Assembly (NCBI GenBank): GCA_903851385.1
Contig: CAINOC010000006.1
Location: 1 to 64,000, forward strand
Direction: 5' to 3'
Length of the DNA: 64,000 bases
From: an uncultured Chlorobiaceae bacterium
GTDB lineage: Bacteria; Bacteroidota; Chlorobiia; Chlorobiales; Chlorobiaceae
Numbering within the stretch: position 1 is the stretch's first letter; every line of letters starts with the position of its first letter. Shown here in pieces: positions 57,344 to 64,000 of the stretch. The translations under genes and the position numbers were made by a program. The notes under the pieces were generated by a model. It was given only the letters and a program-made list of their open reading frames with translations, made no database searches and was not told the origin of the DNA.

Positions 57344-57718
57344 GTGACAGAGGAGGGTGTACAGTCATACGTGCAATATTTTTGGCTCATTAAACAATTT
57401 AGTGGAATTGACCCTACTGCGATTATTGGGATTAGCGTCGGAAGGGAGAATGCGCAGAATCCGCAACTTTTTGTCAGGTCTTGGGAGGTTGACAAGAAGG
57501 CTTGGCCGGTTGACAAGCCTTGGAAGGACAAGGGCATACAACTTCAGCTTGATGATGAAGTTCACCCGTACCCGCTTTATGGCTCATTTTGGAAAAAATG
57601 CCCTGAATTCCGAGGCGGACCACTAAAAGAATGGCTCCGGGAAAAAGGTTTTGAGAAGCAGGGCCAAACACTTGAGCTTTCGCATTTAAGAGATAATCTT
57701 TTCGAGTTAAGAGGCTGA
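57344..57718 (+). CDS. hypothetical protein of accessory island
   Basis: 124 residues from a GTG. Soluble, Trp-rich (about six), with IDPTAIIGISVGRENAQNPQ, VDKPWKDKGIQLQLDDEVHP and FRGGPLKEWLREKGFEKQGQ. No signal peptide or membrane helix. The family is not recognised. It may be a fragment of a longer protein since its start is weak and it is surrounded by debris. Confidence 0.45.
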   Translation: MTEEGVQSYVQYFWLIKQFSGIDPTAIIGISVGRENAQNPQLFVRSWEVDKKAWPVDKPWKDKGIQLQLDDEVHPYPLYGSFWKKCPEFRGGPLKEWLREKGFEKQGQTLELSHLRDNLFELRG

Positions 57719-57747
57719 TTTTGACAAAACGATCAGCGTTTATTCGT

Positions 57748-57797
57748 GCACTAAATATCCCCGCTGGAGGCTGACCGCCGCTTCGCGGCGGTCGTTG
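57748..57797. repeat. REP-like palindromic repeat, copy 1
   Basis: Contains a perfect hairpin GACCGCCG (57773-57780), loop CTTCG, CGGCGGTC (57786-57793), preceded by TATCCCCGCTGGAGGCTGA. A related block lies at 58489-58535 (TATCCCTGCCGGAGGCCGAC). The shared head and the hairpin suggest a small dispersed extragenic element. This copy is 14-30 bases from the HigA stop and may act as its terminator. Confidence 0.55.
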
Positions 57798-57806
57798 GCG
57801 TTCTTA

Positions 57807-58082
57807 CTACAGGATGGAGATGTGAATTTTTTTCCCCAGTACTTCGGCATAGTGATGCAGCGTAGAAAGCCTAATATCCTCAGAATGGTTTTCAATTCTT
57901 GAGATTGCCGATTTTTTAGTATTCAGCTTATCGGCCAGAGCTTCCTGTGTAAGCCCTGCGTTTTTTCTTGCTTCTTTCAATACCACTCCGATCTTGAACT
58001 CTTGGTATTCTTTATCAAAGGTGTTAGCAAATTCAGGGTCAAGGCGTTTCCGTTTTGCAATAGCGCGTTGTAAGTCATCCAT
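57807..58082 (-). CDS. HigA-type HTH antitoxin
   Basis: 91 residues from ATG at 58082 (GGAGG upstream); the longer frame lies in the toxin gene. [20 protein letters not shown], then the Cro/[25 protein letters not shown] with [11 protein letters not shown]. It follows the toxin gene with an eight-base overlap, the toxin-first HigBA order. Confidence 0.92.
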   Translation of the reverse strand: MDDLQRAIAKRKRLDPEFANTFDKEYQEFKIGVVLKEARKNAGLTQEALADKLNTKKSAISRIENHSEDIRLSTLHHYAEVLGKKIHISIL

Positions 58083-58428
58083 ATTGTTTCCTCCTGAGAT
58101 AGTCTTTCTTTCTTTTTTCAGCCAGTTCAATTTCTTCAGACGGGGTTTTCTGAGTTTTTTTTGCGAATCCATTTGTAAGAATCACCAAATTTCCATTGTC
58201 AAAGAAGCCGAGCAACCGGAATGCATTGTTTCCATGTGCCGCCCGAACTTCCCATATCCCATCTGTGTTTTGCAATTTCTTGAAATACTCTGTTGGTACA
58301 GGTGATAATTCCTTAACCAACCTAAGAACCCAAAAAACCTTTTTTGCCTCTTTTGTTGAAAGAGATTCTAAAAATTCATCGACTGGCTTTTTGCCATTTG
58401 CAGTAATGAAAAATTCGATAGTTCGCAT
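58075..58428 (-). CDS. HigB/Gp49-like RelE-superfamily toxin
   Basis: 117 residues. [60 protein letters not shown] and [20 protein letters not shown] form the 'phage-derived Gp49-like/HigB' pattern with the basic Lys-rich C-terminus. It is encoded before its HigA antitoxin. Confidence 0.92.
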   Translation of the reverse strand: MRTIEFFITANGKKPVDEFLESLSTKEAKKVFWVLRLVKELSPVPTEYFKKLQNTDGIWEVRAAHGNNAFRLLGFFDNGNLVILTNGFAKKTQKTPSEEIELAEKRKKDYLRRKQYG

Positions 58429-58454
58429 TGTTCATGTTAACAATATCGTGAACA

Positions 58455-58808
58455 TTATACAAGCTTAAAAAGTGTCAGCTTTTTGAGATGCTCAATATCC
58501 CTGCCGGAGGCCGACCTCCGTGAATCGGCGGCAAGGTTCCACGTCAGTTTTGAGGCCGTATAAATAACGGTGTGCTGAATGTTCAGGTGTCCAAGAAAGT
58601 CCTGAACCCGTCCAAGCTGGCCATGATACCGGTTTCTTTTCCGTATTTGCGGGATAATACAGGTATAGACTGCCTGAAGATCAAGCGACTTATCAAGCGT
58701 ATCGCTGATATTGTTTTTTACCGGTCGAAATAGTGGGCCTTTCTGGTCGTATCGGTGCCCGGCAGCCTCAAGATACTCATCAATCAGCCGCTGAGCCATG
58801 GGATGCAT
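58455..58808 (-). pseudogene. tyrosine recombinase C-terminal fragment with internal deletion
   Basis: MHPMAQRLIDEYLEAAGHRY, KGPLFRPVKNNISDTLDKSL and VQDFLGHLNIQHTVIYT are successive parts of a phage-type tyrosine recombinase catalytic domain. The HSLR-containing segment between them is missing, and the N-terminal arm and first catalytic Arg are absent. The final codons run into a REP-like sequence. It is not functional as an integrase. Confidence 0.78.
58489..58535. repeat. REP-like repeat, copy 2
   Basis: Shares the head TATCCCTGCCGGAGGCCGAC and a G+C-rich dyad with 57748-57797, with several differences and a less perfect hairpin. It overlaps the end of the recombinase fragment. Confidence 0.45.
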
Positions 58809-58824
58809 CGTTAGAAACCTTAGT

Positions 58825-58876
58825 CCTTGCGTAAACTTGCCCTGTGTATTTGTACCCTTTCAACAACTCCAGCAAT
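58825..58876 (-). pseudogene. remnant of a second MazE-like antitoxin gene
   Basis: 47 of 52 bases match 55543-55594. The minus strand reads IAGVVERVQIHRASLRKD and then stops, against MAGVVERVQKHRASLRKAGM in the intact gene. It lies between the AbiEi-type gene, whose last codons overlap it in another frame, and the recombinase fragment. Confidence 0.8.
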
Positions 58877-59924
58877 CTTGCCTGAAATATCGATCGATAT
58901 GTTGTTCATAAATTATCCTTGCGGTTTCCATGGTTCGTTGGTCGCCGATTGCTGCAAGGTCAGCGTAGATGAGGATCGGATGTACAGTTTCGTCAGCGCC
59001 GAGGCCATTGTCGACCGGCCAGAAGCGTTCGAAAATCTCTATATTGCCTTGCGGGTCCTTTTTTAGCCTGTTAGCGATCACCAGTTCTCCGAGATGATTC
59101 TTGTCCGCATACAAAGTGACAGTGCCTGGTTTCAAGTATCCGGTCAGTTTTGCTGCGGCAACCTCTCCCCCCCACTGGGCGAGGGTTTGATCCAATTGAA
59201 TATCTTTCCACCACTCCCCATCACCCCGGAATCGTCCAAGCAACAGTTTAGGTTTTAAGTGGTCGGGATATGCAGCAATCCAGCGCTCAAAAAGTTTCTT
59301 TTTGTCCAGGAGCTTTTTCCCCTTTTTGCCCATCTCGACAATGAAGCCTTTCTGGATCAGTTCGGTCATGGTGCTTTTCACCGTTCCCAAGGCGACATTC
59401 GTCATTTCTGCAATATCGCGATAGGGTCTATTGACGAGTTCCGGTTGGCACAAAAAGAGATAAACGATTTTCAGGCCGACCCCTTTGAAGAGGCGAGCTG
59501 TGGGAGGTTCGTTTTCATCTTTTTCAGGTTTGTTCCCTTTTACGAAAATCAACAGTGGTGGTTGATTGATGAAGGCGTTTCCTGCCGTATCGATGAACTG
59601 GATGCTGGCATCGCGCAATCTTACTGCGGCCTCGGGAGGGATGTAGCGTGTCGCGAGCAGAAATGGATGCGGCATCTTATCCATGTTCATCAAAAACTGG
59701 AGCTCTCCGGTTTTTGTAAGATGTTTTTTAACCTCGACGCACCCAACGAATTCTTTCCCGAAAACTTTGACCCTTACAATGCAGTCGAATGTCTGGTTTT
59801 GAAGGACTTCAATCGGTTCAATCGCGTATTCCAGTGGTGCGATCGTATTAAGGGCTTCCATAGCCTGCCGAAGGATTATTGTTTTGTCCTCGGCTAATTT
59901 ATGTTCAATAAATTCTTTGTTCAT
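58860..59924 (-). CDS. AbiEi-type transcriptional regulator/antitoxin
   Basis: 354 residues. The N-terminal third (about 1-130) is a nuclease-like fold (VKVFGKEFVGCVEVKKHL). A winged HTH follows (about 165-215: YRDIAEMTNVALGTVKSTMT, GFIVEMGKKGKKLL), then a C-terminal domain (RWIAAYPDHLKPKLLLGRFR to the end). This matches the COG4861/type IV AbiEi-like group. The last residues (RQDCWSC) come from read-through into a mazE relic, so the natural C-terminus may be altered. No AbiEii nucleotidyltransferase partner is seen. Confidence 0.75.
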   Translation of the reverse strand: MNKEFIEHKLAEDKTIILRQAMEALNTIAPLEYAIEPIEVLQNQTFDCIVRVKVFGKEFVGCVEVKKHLTKTGELQFLMNMDKMPHPFLLATRYIPPEAAVRLRDASIQFIDTAGNAFINQPPLLIFVKGNKPEKDENEPPTARLFKGVGLKIVYLFLCQPELVNRPYRDIAEMTNVALGTVKSTMTELIQKGFIVEMGKKGKKLLDKKKLFERWIAAYPDHLKPKLLLGRFRGDGEWWKDIQLDQTLAQWGGEVAAAKLTGYLKPGTVTLYADKNHLGELVIANRLKKDPQGNIEIFERFWPVDNGLGADETVHPILIYADLAAIGDQRTMETARIIYEQHIDRYFRQDCWSC

Positions 59925-59957
59925 TTATATTGAACATAATAAATTCTTGAACATAAA
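59898..59957. promoter_or_regulatory. operator-like repeats around the AbiEi-type start codon
   Basis: TTTATGTTCAA (59898-59908) and TTGAACATAAA (59947-59957) are perfect inverted repeats; between them GTTCATTTATATTGAAC (59919-59935) is a further near-palindrome. TTGAACAT thus occurs repeatedly in both directions over the start codon at 59924. AbiEi-type proteins are known to autorepress through inverted repeats. Confidence 0.55.
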
Positions 59958-60029
59958 TCAACATTATGATTGCTTAACCTGAACGCTGGGCAGCCCTCAA
60001 CCGCTGAGCTACATGAAAGATTTGTACCC

Positions 60030-60370
60030 ATTCCGCTGTTTGTATCAATAAACGGTCGTTTGATGAGACTCTGAAGTCGAAAAGCGAAGAGATCGATGCA
60101 AGCTTGCGGCGGATAGTGGCGGCAGCAAGGTTACTCTGTTTGAGATCGGTTCATCATGCAAGCAGGTGCGATCTTGTGACTATGCGCATTTCTTCCGGTT
60201 CCGTGATGCCGAGAAATCGAGACAATTCCTTCACGTCGTTTCGGTATGCCCTTCGGGTCTTTTCACTTCGGATATTGGCATACCATTCAAGTTCCGGAGC
60301 TGATAGCATCCGTTTTCGAGGATCGGCAGGGTGTCGGTCTTAGTGCCTGGGCAAGGGCTGTATTGCTCAT
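60030..60370 (-). pseudogene. tyrosine recombinase N-terminal fragment, frameshifted
   Basis: On the minus strand from about 60370: MSNTALAQALRPTP, then in another frame ELEWYANIRSEKTRRAYRND and VKELSRFLGITEPEEM, then after a stop DLKQSNLAAATIRRKLASIS with SLFDFRVSSNDRLL. These are consecutive parts of the SAM-like arm of a tyrosine recombinase, broken by at least two frame changes. Its catalytic part would belong with the fragment at 58455-58808, on the other side of the AbiEi gene. Confidence 0.75.
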
Positions 60371-60592
60371 ATTTAATTATGATAAAATACATTATCAGTA
60401 CTAAAATAGAAAAAGAGGAGCTGCATTTTTTGGGTGGCATGAGTGCTATGTAAAATTACTTATCAGCATCCTCCTGATAGCGACATCTTGTCCTGAACTT
60501 GTTGACTATTCGCCCTGTTATAAAAGTATTCAGTCTTGTTAAGATCTGGGATCAGTTCCGTTCGATAAGGATCATAAAAAACAGTGTGAGGT

Positions 60593-61114
60593 ATGGAAAA
60601 TCAAAATGTAACCGTTGGCTTGTTTGACACCCATCAGCAAGCTGAAAACGCTATTAAAGAACTTAGAAAATCCGGTTTCGATATGCAGAAGTTGTCGATT
60701 ATTGGCAAGGATTATCACACGGAAGAGCATGTCGTTGGGTATTATAACACAGGTGACCGAGTAAAATTCTGGGGAAAACGCGGTGCATTCTGGGGTGGTT
60801 TGTATGGATGGCTATTCGGTTCCGCTTTCCTTTTGATTCCAGGTGTTGGTCATGTTATTGTACTTGGCCCATTAGTTGGCTGGATTATAGGTGCTCTTGA
60901 AGGTGCCATTGTCGCAGGAGGACTCAGTGCTTTTGGGGCAGCCCTTTACAGTATTGGTATTCCAAAAGACAGCATTGTAAAATATGAGGCTGCGGTGAAA
61001 GCCAACAAGTTTATTGTCATTGCTCATGGAACAGCTGAAGACATAGAAAGAGCAAAAAACATATTGCAAGCAGCCAGTGGCAACGAAATAATTGTGCATA
61101 CAGCAAAAGGCTGA
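60593..61114 (+). CDS. general-stress (YflT/DUF1269-like) membrane protein
   Basis: 173 residues. The N-terminal alpha/beta domain (NVTVGLFDTHQQAENAIKEL) is like general stress protein 17M. A glycine-rich double membrane segment follows (about 62-125, GAFWGGLYGWLFGSAFLLIP and IIGALEGAIVAGGLSAFGAA), then a second alpha/beta repeat (IVIAHGTAEDIERAKNILQ). These proteins are stress-induced in other bacteria; function unknown. GTGAGG lies upstream of the ATG. Confidence 0.78.
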   Translation: MENQNVTVGLFDTHQQAENAIKELRKSGFDMQKLSIIGKDYHTEEHVVGYYNTGDRVKFWGKRGAFWGGLYGWLFGSAFLLIPGVGHVIVLGPLVGWIIGALEGAIVAGGLSAFGAALYSIGIPKDSIVKYEAAVKANKFIVIAHGTAEDIERAKNILQAASGNEIIVHTAKG

Positions 61115-61455
61115 ACTGAAAATCTGGATAGGAAGAGGGACTGGATTTCTGGATGTCCCGTATCCAGATTCCTATTGCAGCTTTTTGACCTAAACTTGAA
61201 AAAGAATGAAATATTCTTAAAAATCAGGTAGCGTAGTAATGTGCTGCTGTTACCCGACTTTCCTTAAGCGACCCCATAACAGAATTGCCATCAGTTCCCG
61301 CTCTTCCCCCATTTTCAAGGCAAATTCATACGCCTTCTCAAAGTGAAAGAGCCTTTCCGAAATACTTGAGCATTCCTAAGGGAAGTTCTTTTAGAGATTG
61401 AACTTCTTTCCCGTGAAGACCAGCGGAAACGTATTGTTCATACCCCTCTCAGCCA
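61115..61455. other. intergenic region with a possible gene remnant
   Basis: 341 bases with no complete gene. On the minus strand 61250-61375 is an open frame of 41 codons ending ERLFHFEKAYEFALKMGEER then ELMAILLWGRLRKVG, bounded upstream by a stop. Its amphipathic helical look suggests a relic of a helical protein, family unknown. Confidence 0.35.
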
Positions 61456-62454
61456 TCACGTCTTTGATTGAACTGCATCGAACAGGTTGCGAATACTGCC
61501 AACCGAACCAAGCAAAGCTGTAGCCTCATAAGGGATGTAAACTACTTTGTTGTCTTTGCCACTCACCATTTCCTTCATCGATTCGATGTACTTCAACGCC
61601 AGAAGGTATGATGTAGGATTTCCTCCAGACTCCTTGATTGCTTGGGTAAGTTTTCCAACAGCTACAGCCTCGCCATCTGCAACCAGAACTCTGGCTTCCG
61701 CCTCACCTGAAGCTTTCAGAATGAGTGCCTGTTTTATGCCTTCCGCTTTGTTTATTTCCGCTTGACGATCACCTTCGGCTTGAAGAATGATGGCCTGTTT
61801 TTGTCCCTCAGCTTCCAGTATAATAGCACGACGGTCTCGCTCCGCACGCATCTGCTTTTCCATTGCTACCTTGATATCCTCTGGAGGGATGATGTCCTGC
61901 AACTCAACACGATTGACTTTTACACCCCATTTATCAGTAGCTTCGTCAAGAATCGCACGCAGTTTCTGGTTGATGGTATCACGCGAAGTTAGCGTATGAT
62001 CCAGATCAAGTTCACCAATAACATTACGAAGTGTCGTTTGCGTCAGTTTCTCAAGAGCATCGGGTAGGTTGGCAATCTCGTAAACAGACCGCTTGGGGTC
62101 AGTGATCTGGAAGTAGAGTAAAGCATTGATTTCAATCGCGACATTGTCTCGGGTGATAACATTCTGCTTGGGAAAATCGTAAACAGTCTCACGAAGGTCT
62201 ATTCGTGTGATAGTCTCTTTACGAACAATAGTCTTTCCGTTGATATCAGTAATAATGTATTTCCAGTCAATGGATCTGGCCTTGTCAATAACCGGCCAAA
62301 TGATGTTAATCCCTGAAGGCAATGTTTGATAGTAACGCCCTAAACGCTCAATGACCATAGTTTCTGATTGCTGGATAATCTTGAATCCATTCACCGCCAA
62401 AGCGGCAATCAATGCGACCAGCATTCCAAAAAACACCAAAGTAAACATCTTCAC
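61456..62454 (-). CDS. SPFH/stomatin-like membrane protein (QmcA type)
   Basis: 332 residues. One N-terminal membrane helix (about 4-24), an SPFH/band 7 domain (VIERLGRYYQTLPSGINIIW, NVITRDNVAIEINALLYFQI), then a long Glu/Ala/Lys coiled coil (about 195-265, MRAERDRRAIILEAEGQKQA). It forms membrane scaffolds that organise proteases or lipids. It follows the NfeD gene with a four-base overlap, the standard NfeD-SPFH pairing. Confidence 0.93.
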   Translation of the reverse strand: MKMFTLVFFGMLVALIAALAVNGFKIIQQSETMVIERLGRYYQTLPSGINIIWPVIDKARSIDWKYIITDINGKTIVRKETITRIDLRETVYDFPKQNVITRDNVAIEINALLYFQITDPKRSVYEIANLPDALEKLTQTTLRNVIGELDLDHTLTSRDTINQKLRAILDEATDKWGVKVNRVELQDIIPPEDIKVAMEKQMRAERDRRAIILEAEGQKQAIILQAEGDRQAEINKAEGIKQALILKASGEAEARVLVADGEAVAVGKLTQAIKESGGNPTSYLLALKYIESMKEMVSGKDNKVVYIPYEATALLGSVGSIRNLFDAVQSKT

Positions 62455-62909
62455 CCCTTTTTGGTTTCAATTTCAAAATCAACAATAACCTTAGACCCTT
62501 CAATGTTCTTGACGGTAACGATTTGGCCAATCTCAATACGTGAACTGTTATTGACCATAACTGCATGCCATGTCTCGCCTCCAATCTTGACGCTACCCGA
62601 GCCTCCGCAGGAATCAATCACTTCCGTAACCAGACCTGTTTTCCCTACAAGGGCGTCAGCGTTTGTTTTAGCATAACCTCCATGATGATAGAAATACTTG
62701 AGAATGATCGGCCTTATACCCAATGTCAACACAGCCGAAATGAGAACAAAAAGAAATAACTGGATTGTGAGCGGAACGTGAACAACTGCGAGAGGAACAA
62801 TAATCAAACATGCAGTACCAAAAATACCAGTTACAAAGACAGGCATGAATGTTTCAATAATCCATAGCATAATGCCGACTATTGCCCACAGTTGCCAGAT
62901 TTCAAGCAT
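62451..62909 (-). CDS. NfeD-family protein (short form)
   Basis: 152 residues with three to four membrane helices (about 5-75) followed by a C-terminal OB-fold (GKTGLVTEVIDSCGGSGSVK, then IVTVKNIEGSKVIVDFE). This is the short NfeD1b type without the ClpP-class protease domain. It partners the SPFH protein encoded directly downstream. Confidence 0.92.
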   Translation of the reverse strand: MLEIWQLWAIVGIMLWIIETFMPVFVTGIFGTACLIIVPLAVVHVPLTIQLFLFVLISAVLTLGIRPIILKYFYHHGGYAKTNADALVGKTGLVTEVIDSCGGSGSVKIGGETWHAVMVNNSSRIEIGQIVTVKNIEGSKVIVDFEIETKKG

Positions 62910-63232
62910 GAGTATTCTCGTAAAATTGGGTATTTAGCCCGAAAACCTTTATCAGATATGATTTATTTGCGTCAAGATAATTATCCCGTTTCATCTGCAC
63001 AATTCTCCAAAGATTATGCAACCACCGAGATGAGCGCTTTGGGTGCAAGAGTGTCGTATGAGGGTTGAACATGGGGAAAACGGGAATCAATAATCAAGAT
63101 ATACGTTTATGAACCATCTGCAATTGTTTTTTCTGAGAAAAACATCGGCAAACTAATCGGCATGAATTTTAGATTATTCTTTGTAACTTATTCAAATACA
63201 TACATAAATAAGATCGAATAATCGGCAATATT
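62910..63232. other. intergenic region, no gene seen
   Basis: About 320 A+T-rich bases between nfeD and a Fic relic. I see no coding frame with family likeness, no tRNA and no strong hairpin. Confidence 0.5.
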
Positions 63233-63382
63233 ATGATATTTGAATTACCACCACGCCTTGAGCCATGTCTGCCAGAGGCATTGGAGCCCGAGCTTGTCGA
63301 CTTGATTGCTACACTATCTGCTGCCTCCGAGCGGCTGGGTCATCGTCTTCATCCTGGGCTCGCTTCAGGAAACGGGTTTTAA
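63233..63382 (+). pseudogene. Fic-family N-terminal remnant
   Basis: 49 codons MIFELPPRLEPCLPEALEPE, then LVDLIATLSAASERLGHRLHP, then a stop. The wording matches the N-terminal helix region of long Fic proteins that precedes the NSYYSNLIEGH-type segment, which is missing. It points toward the convergent Fic gene at 63446, so it comes from another copy. A small hairpin (AACGGG/CCCGTT) lies at the break, about 63371-63390. Confidence 0.6.
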
Positions 63383-63445
63383 AGCCCGTTAAGGATTATT
63401 GGATGAAGGTAGAATGAAAGTTGGTCTAATTTTTCTTTCCTGAAG

Positions 63446-64000
63446 CTACCACAGTTCGTACCAGACTCCACGTCCACTGCCGTGCTGTGTCAGATGGCCC
63501 CGTTCAACCAGGTTTCGGAAGTGCACTTTCAGGGTATTGCGGCTGACGCCAGTCATCTTGATCGCATTGCCTATCGTTATGCGTCCATGTTCACGGACAA
63601 ATTCGACGATATGCAATGAGAGTTCTGGTAAAGAAGTCATGACGATCTTCTCTTGCTCTACTTTTGCCTCAAGTCGGCGGACCTGATCGGCCAGCGAACG
63701 AAGAAAAAATAGCAGCCACGGGTGCCAGTTTGGTGTATCGGTCCGGATTAAACCCTGAGTTTGCCGTAGAGCCAAGTAGTAGGCTTCTTTGTTGAGTTCG
63801 ATGACGCTTTCCAGTGAACTGTATGGTACGTAAGCGTACCCCGACTGAAGTAGCAGTAAGGTTGTTAAGACACGACTGAGCCGACCATTTCCATCCTGAA
63901 ACGGGTGGATTTCCAGAAAGACCACCACAAAAATAGCGATGATTAAAAGTGGGTGCAGTGTTTTTTGCTCACGTTCATCTGTTACCCAGGTAACCAGTTC
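63446..64000 (-). CDS. Fic family protein, partial at window edge
   Basis: 185 codons open to the right edge (5' partial). The Fic motif HPFQDGNGRLSR is intact (catalytic His), preceded by KTLHPLLIIAIFVVVFLEI and followed by YAYVPYSSLESVIELNKEAY. The C-terminal winged HTH (ITIGNAIKMTGVSRNTLKVHFRNLVERGHL) is complete. Fic enzymes transfer AMP from ATP to a target hydroxyl. The N-terminal part with any inhibitory (S/T)xxxE(G/N) helix lies outside the window. Confidence 0.9.
   Translation of the reverse strand, partial: ELVTWVTDEREQKTLHPLLIIAIFVVVFLEIHPFQDGNGRLSRVLTTLLLLQSGYAYVPYSSLESVIELNKEAYYLALRQTQGLIRTDTPNWHPWLLFFLRSLADQVRRLEAKVEQEKIVMTSLPELSLHIVEFVREHGRITIGNAIKMTGVSRNTLKVHFRNLVERGHLTQHGSGRGVWYELW

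Noticed and set aside
55000-64000. CRISPR array
   Set aside because: I looked for regularly spaced direct repeats in the accessory island and elsewhere; only two-copy repeats were found, no array and no cas genes.

Overview
The window reads as chromosomal DNA of a green sulfur bacterium (Chlorobi, Chlorobium/Pelodictyon type). The reasons are a carotenoid 1',2'-hydratase (crtC) next to a Rieske/cytochrome b pair with no cytochrome c1, a succinyl-CoA ligase alpha subunit, many GTG/TTG or weakly led starts, and moderate G+C. This is inference from gene content; no 16S rRNA is present. Bases 1-32 are Illumina adapter, so the left edge is a contig end and not natural sequence.

Layout. 33-5.6 kb: two small proteins, a DUF4266/DUF3570 pair, and bamA-uppS for outer-membrane assembly. 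5.8-8.2 kb: gatA and sucD, with an orphan terminator hairpin ahead of gatA. 8.3-9.8 kb: a DUF1016 nuclease-like gene with an HTH partner. 10.1-17.1 kb: an Old Yellow Enzyme, a ynbE-ydbL-ydbH envelope cluster, an arabinose-5-phosphate isomerase and a flippase-like protein. 17.1-19.4 kb: a four-gene ECF sigma / membrane anti-sigma candidate / two Spy-CpxP-like periplasmic proteins unit. 19.6-37.7 kb: mostly housekeeping genes (phosphohexomutase, lpxB, an iron-sulfur flavoprotein overlapping ispH, murI, ychF, cmk, rpsA, era, mtaB, apt, HU, ftsH, gltX). 37.8-41.2 kb: tRNA-Phe, crtC and petC-petB. 41.4-42.3 kb: a three-gene toxin-antitoxin-like unit. 42.7-48.3 kb: a giant GH13 protein, a YqjD/YqjE-like trio and an SDR. 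48.4-51.0 kb: modD-modB-modC without modA. 51.3-55.0 kb: ArsR, small thioredoxin and permease, then an oleate-hydratase-type flavoprotein.

55.0-64.0 kb is an accessory island packed with toxin-antitoxin genes and their debris. It holds a MazEF-like pair, an RHH/ParE pair, a HigBA pair and an AbiEi-type regulator. It also holds an internally deleted DUF4143 ATPase, two Fic remnants plus a Fic gene running off the right edge, a decayed AbiEi copy, a mazE scrap, and two pieces of tyrosine recombinase that flank AbiEi. A DUF-type stress protein and an SPFH/NfeD pair sit inside it.

The core genes work together in envelope biogenesis (BamA, UppS, LpxB, KdsD, flippase, MurI, YdbH), translation (GatA, GltX, S1, Era, MtaB, tRNA-Phe) and phototrophic electron transfer and carotenoid finishing (PetCB, CrtC). 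The most interesting parts are the sigma/Spy operon, the attenuator-like leader of gatA, the long perfect palindrome at the broken ATPase gene, and the layered insertions and deletions of the island.
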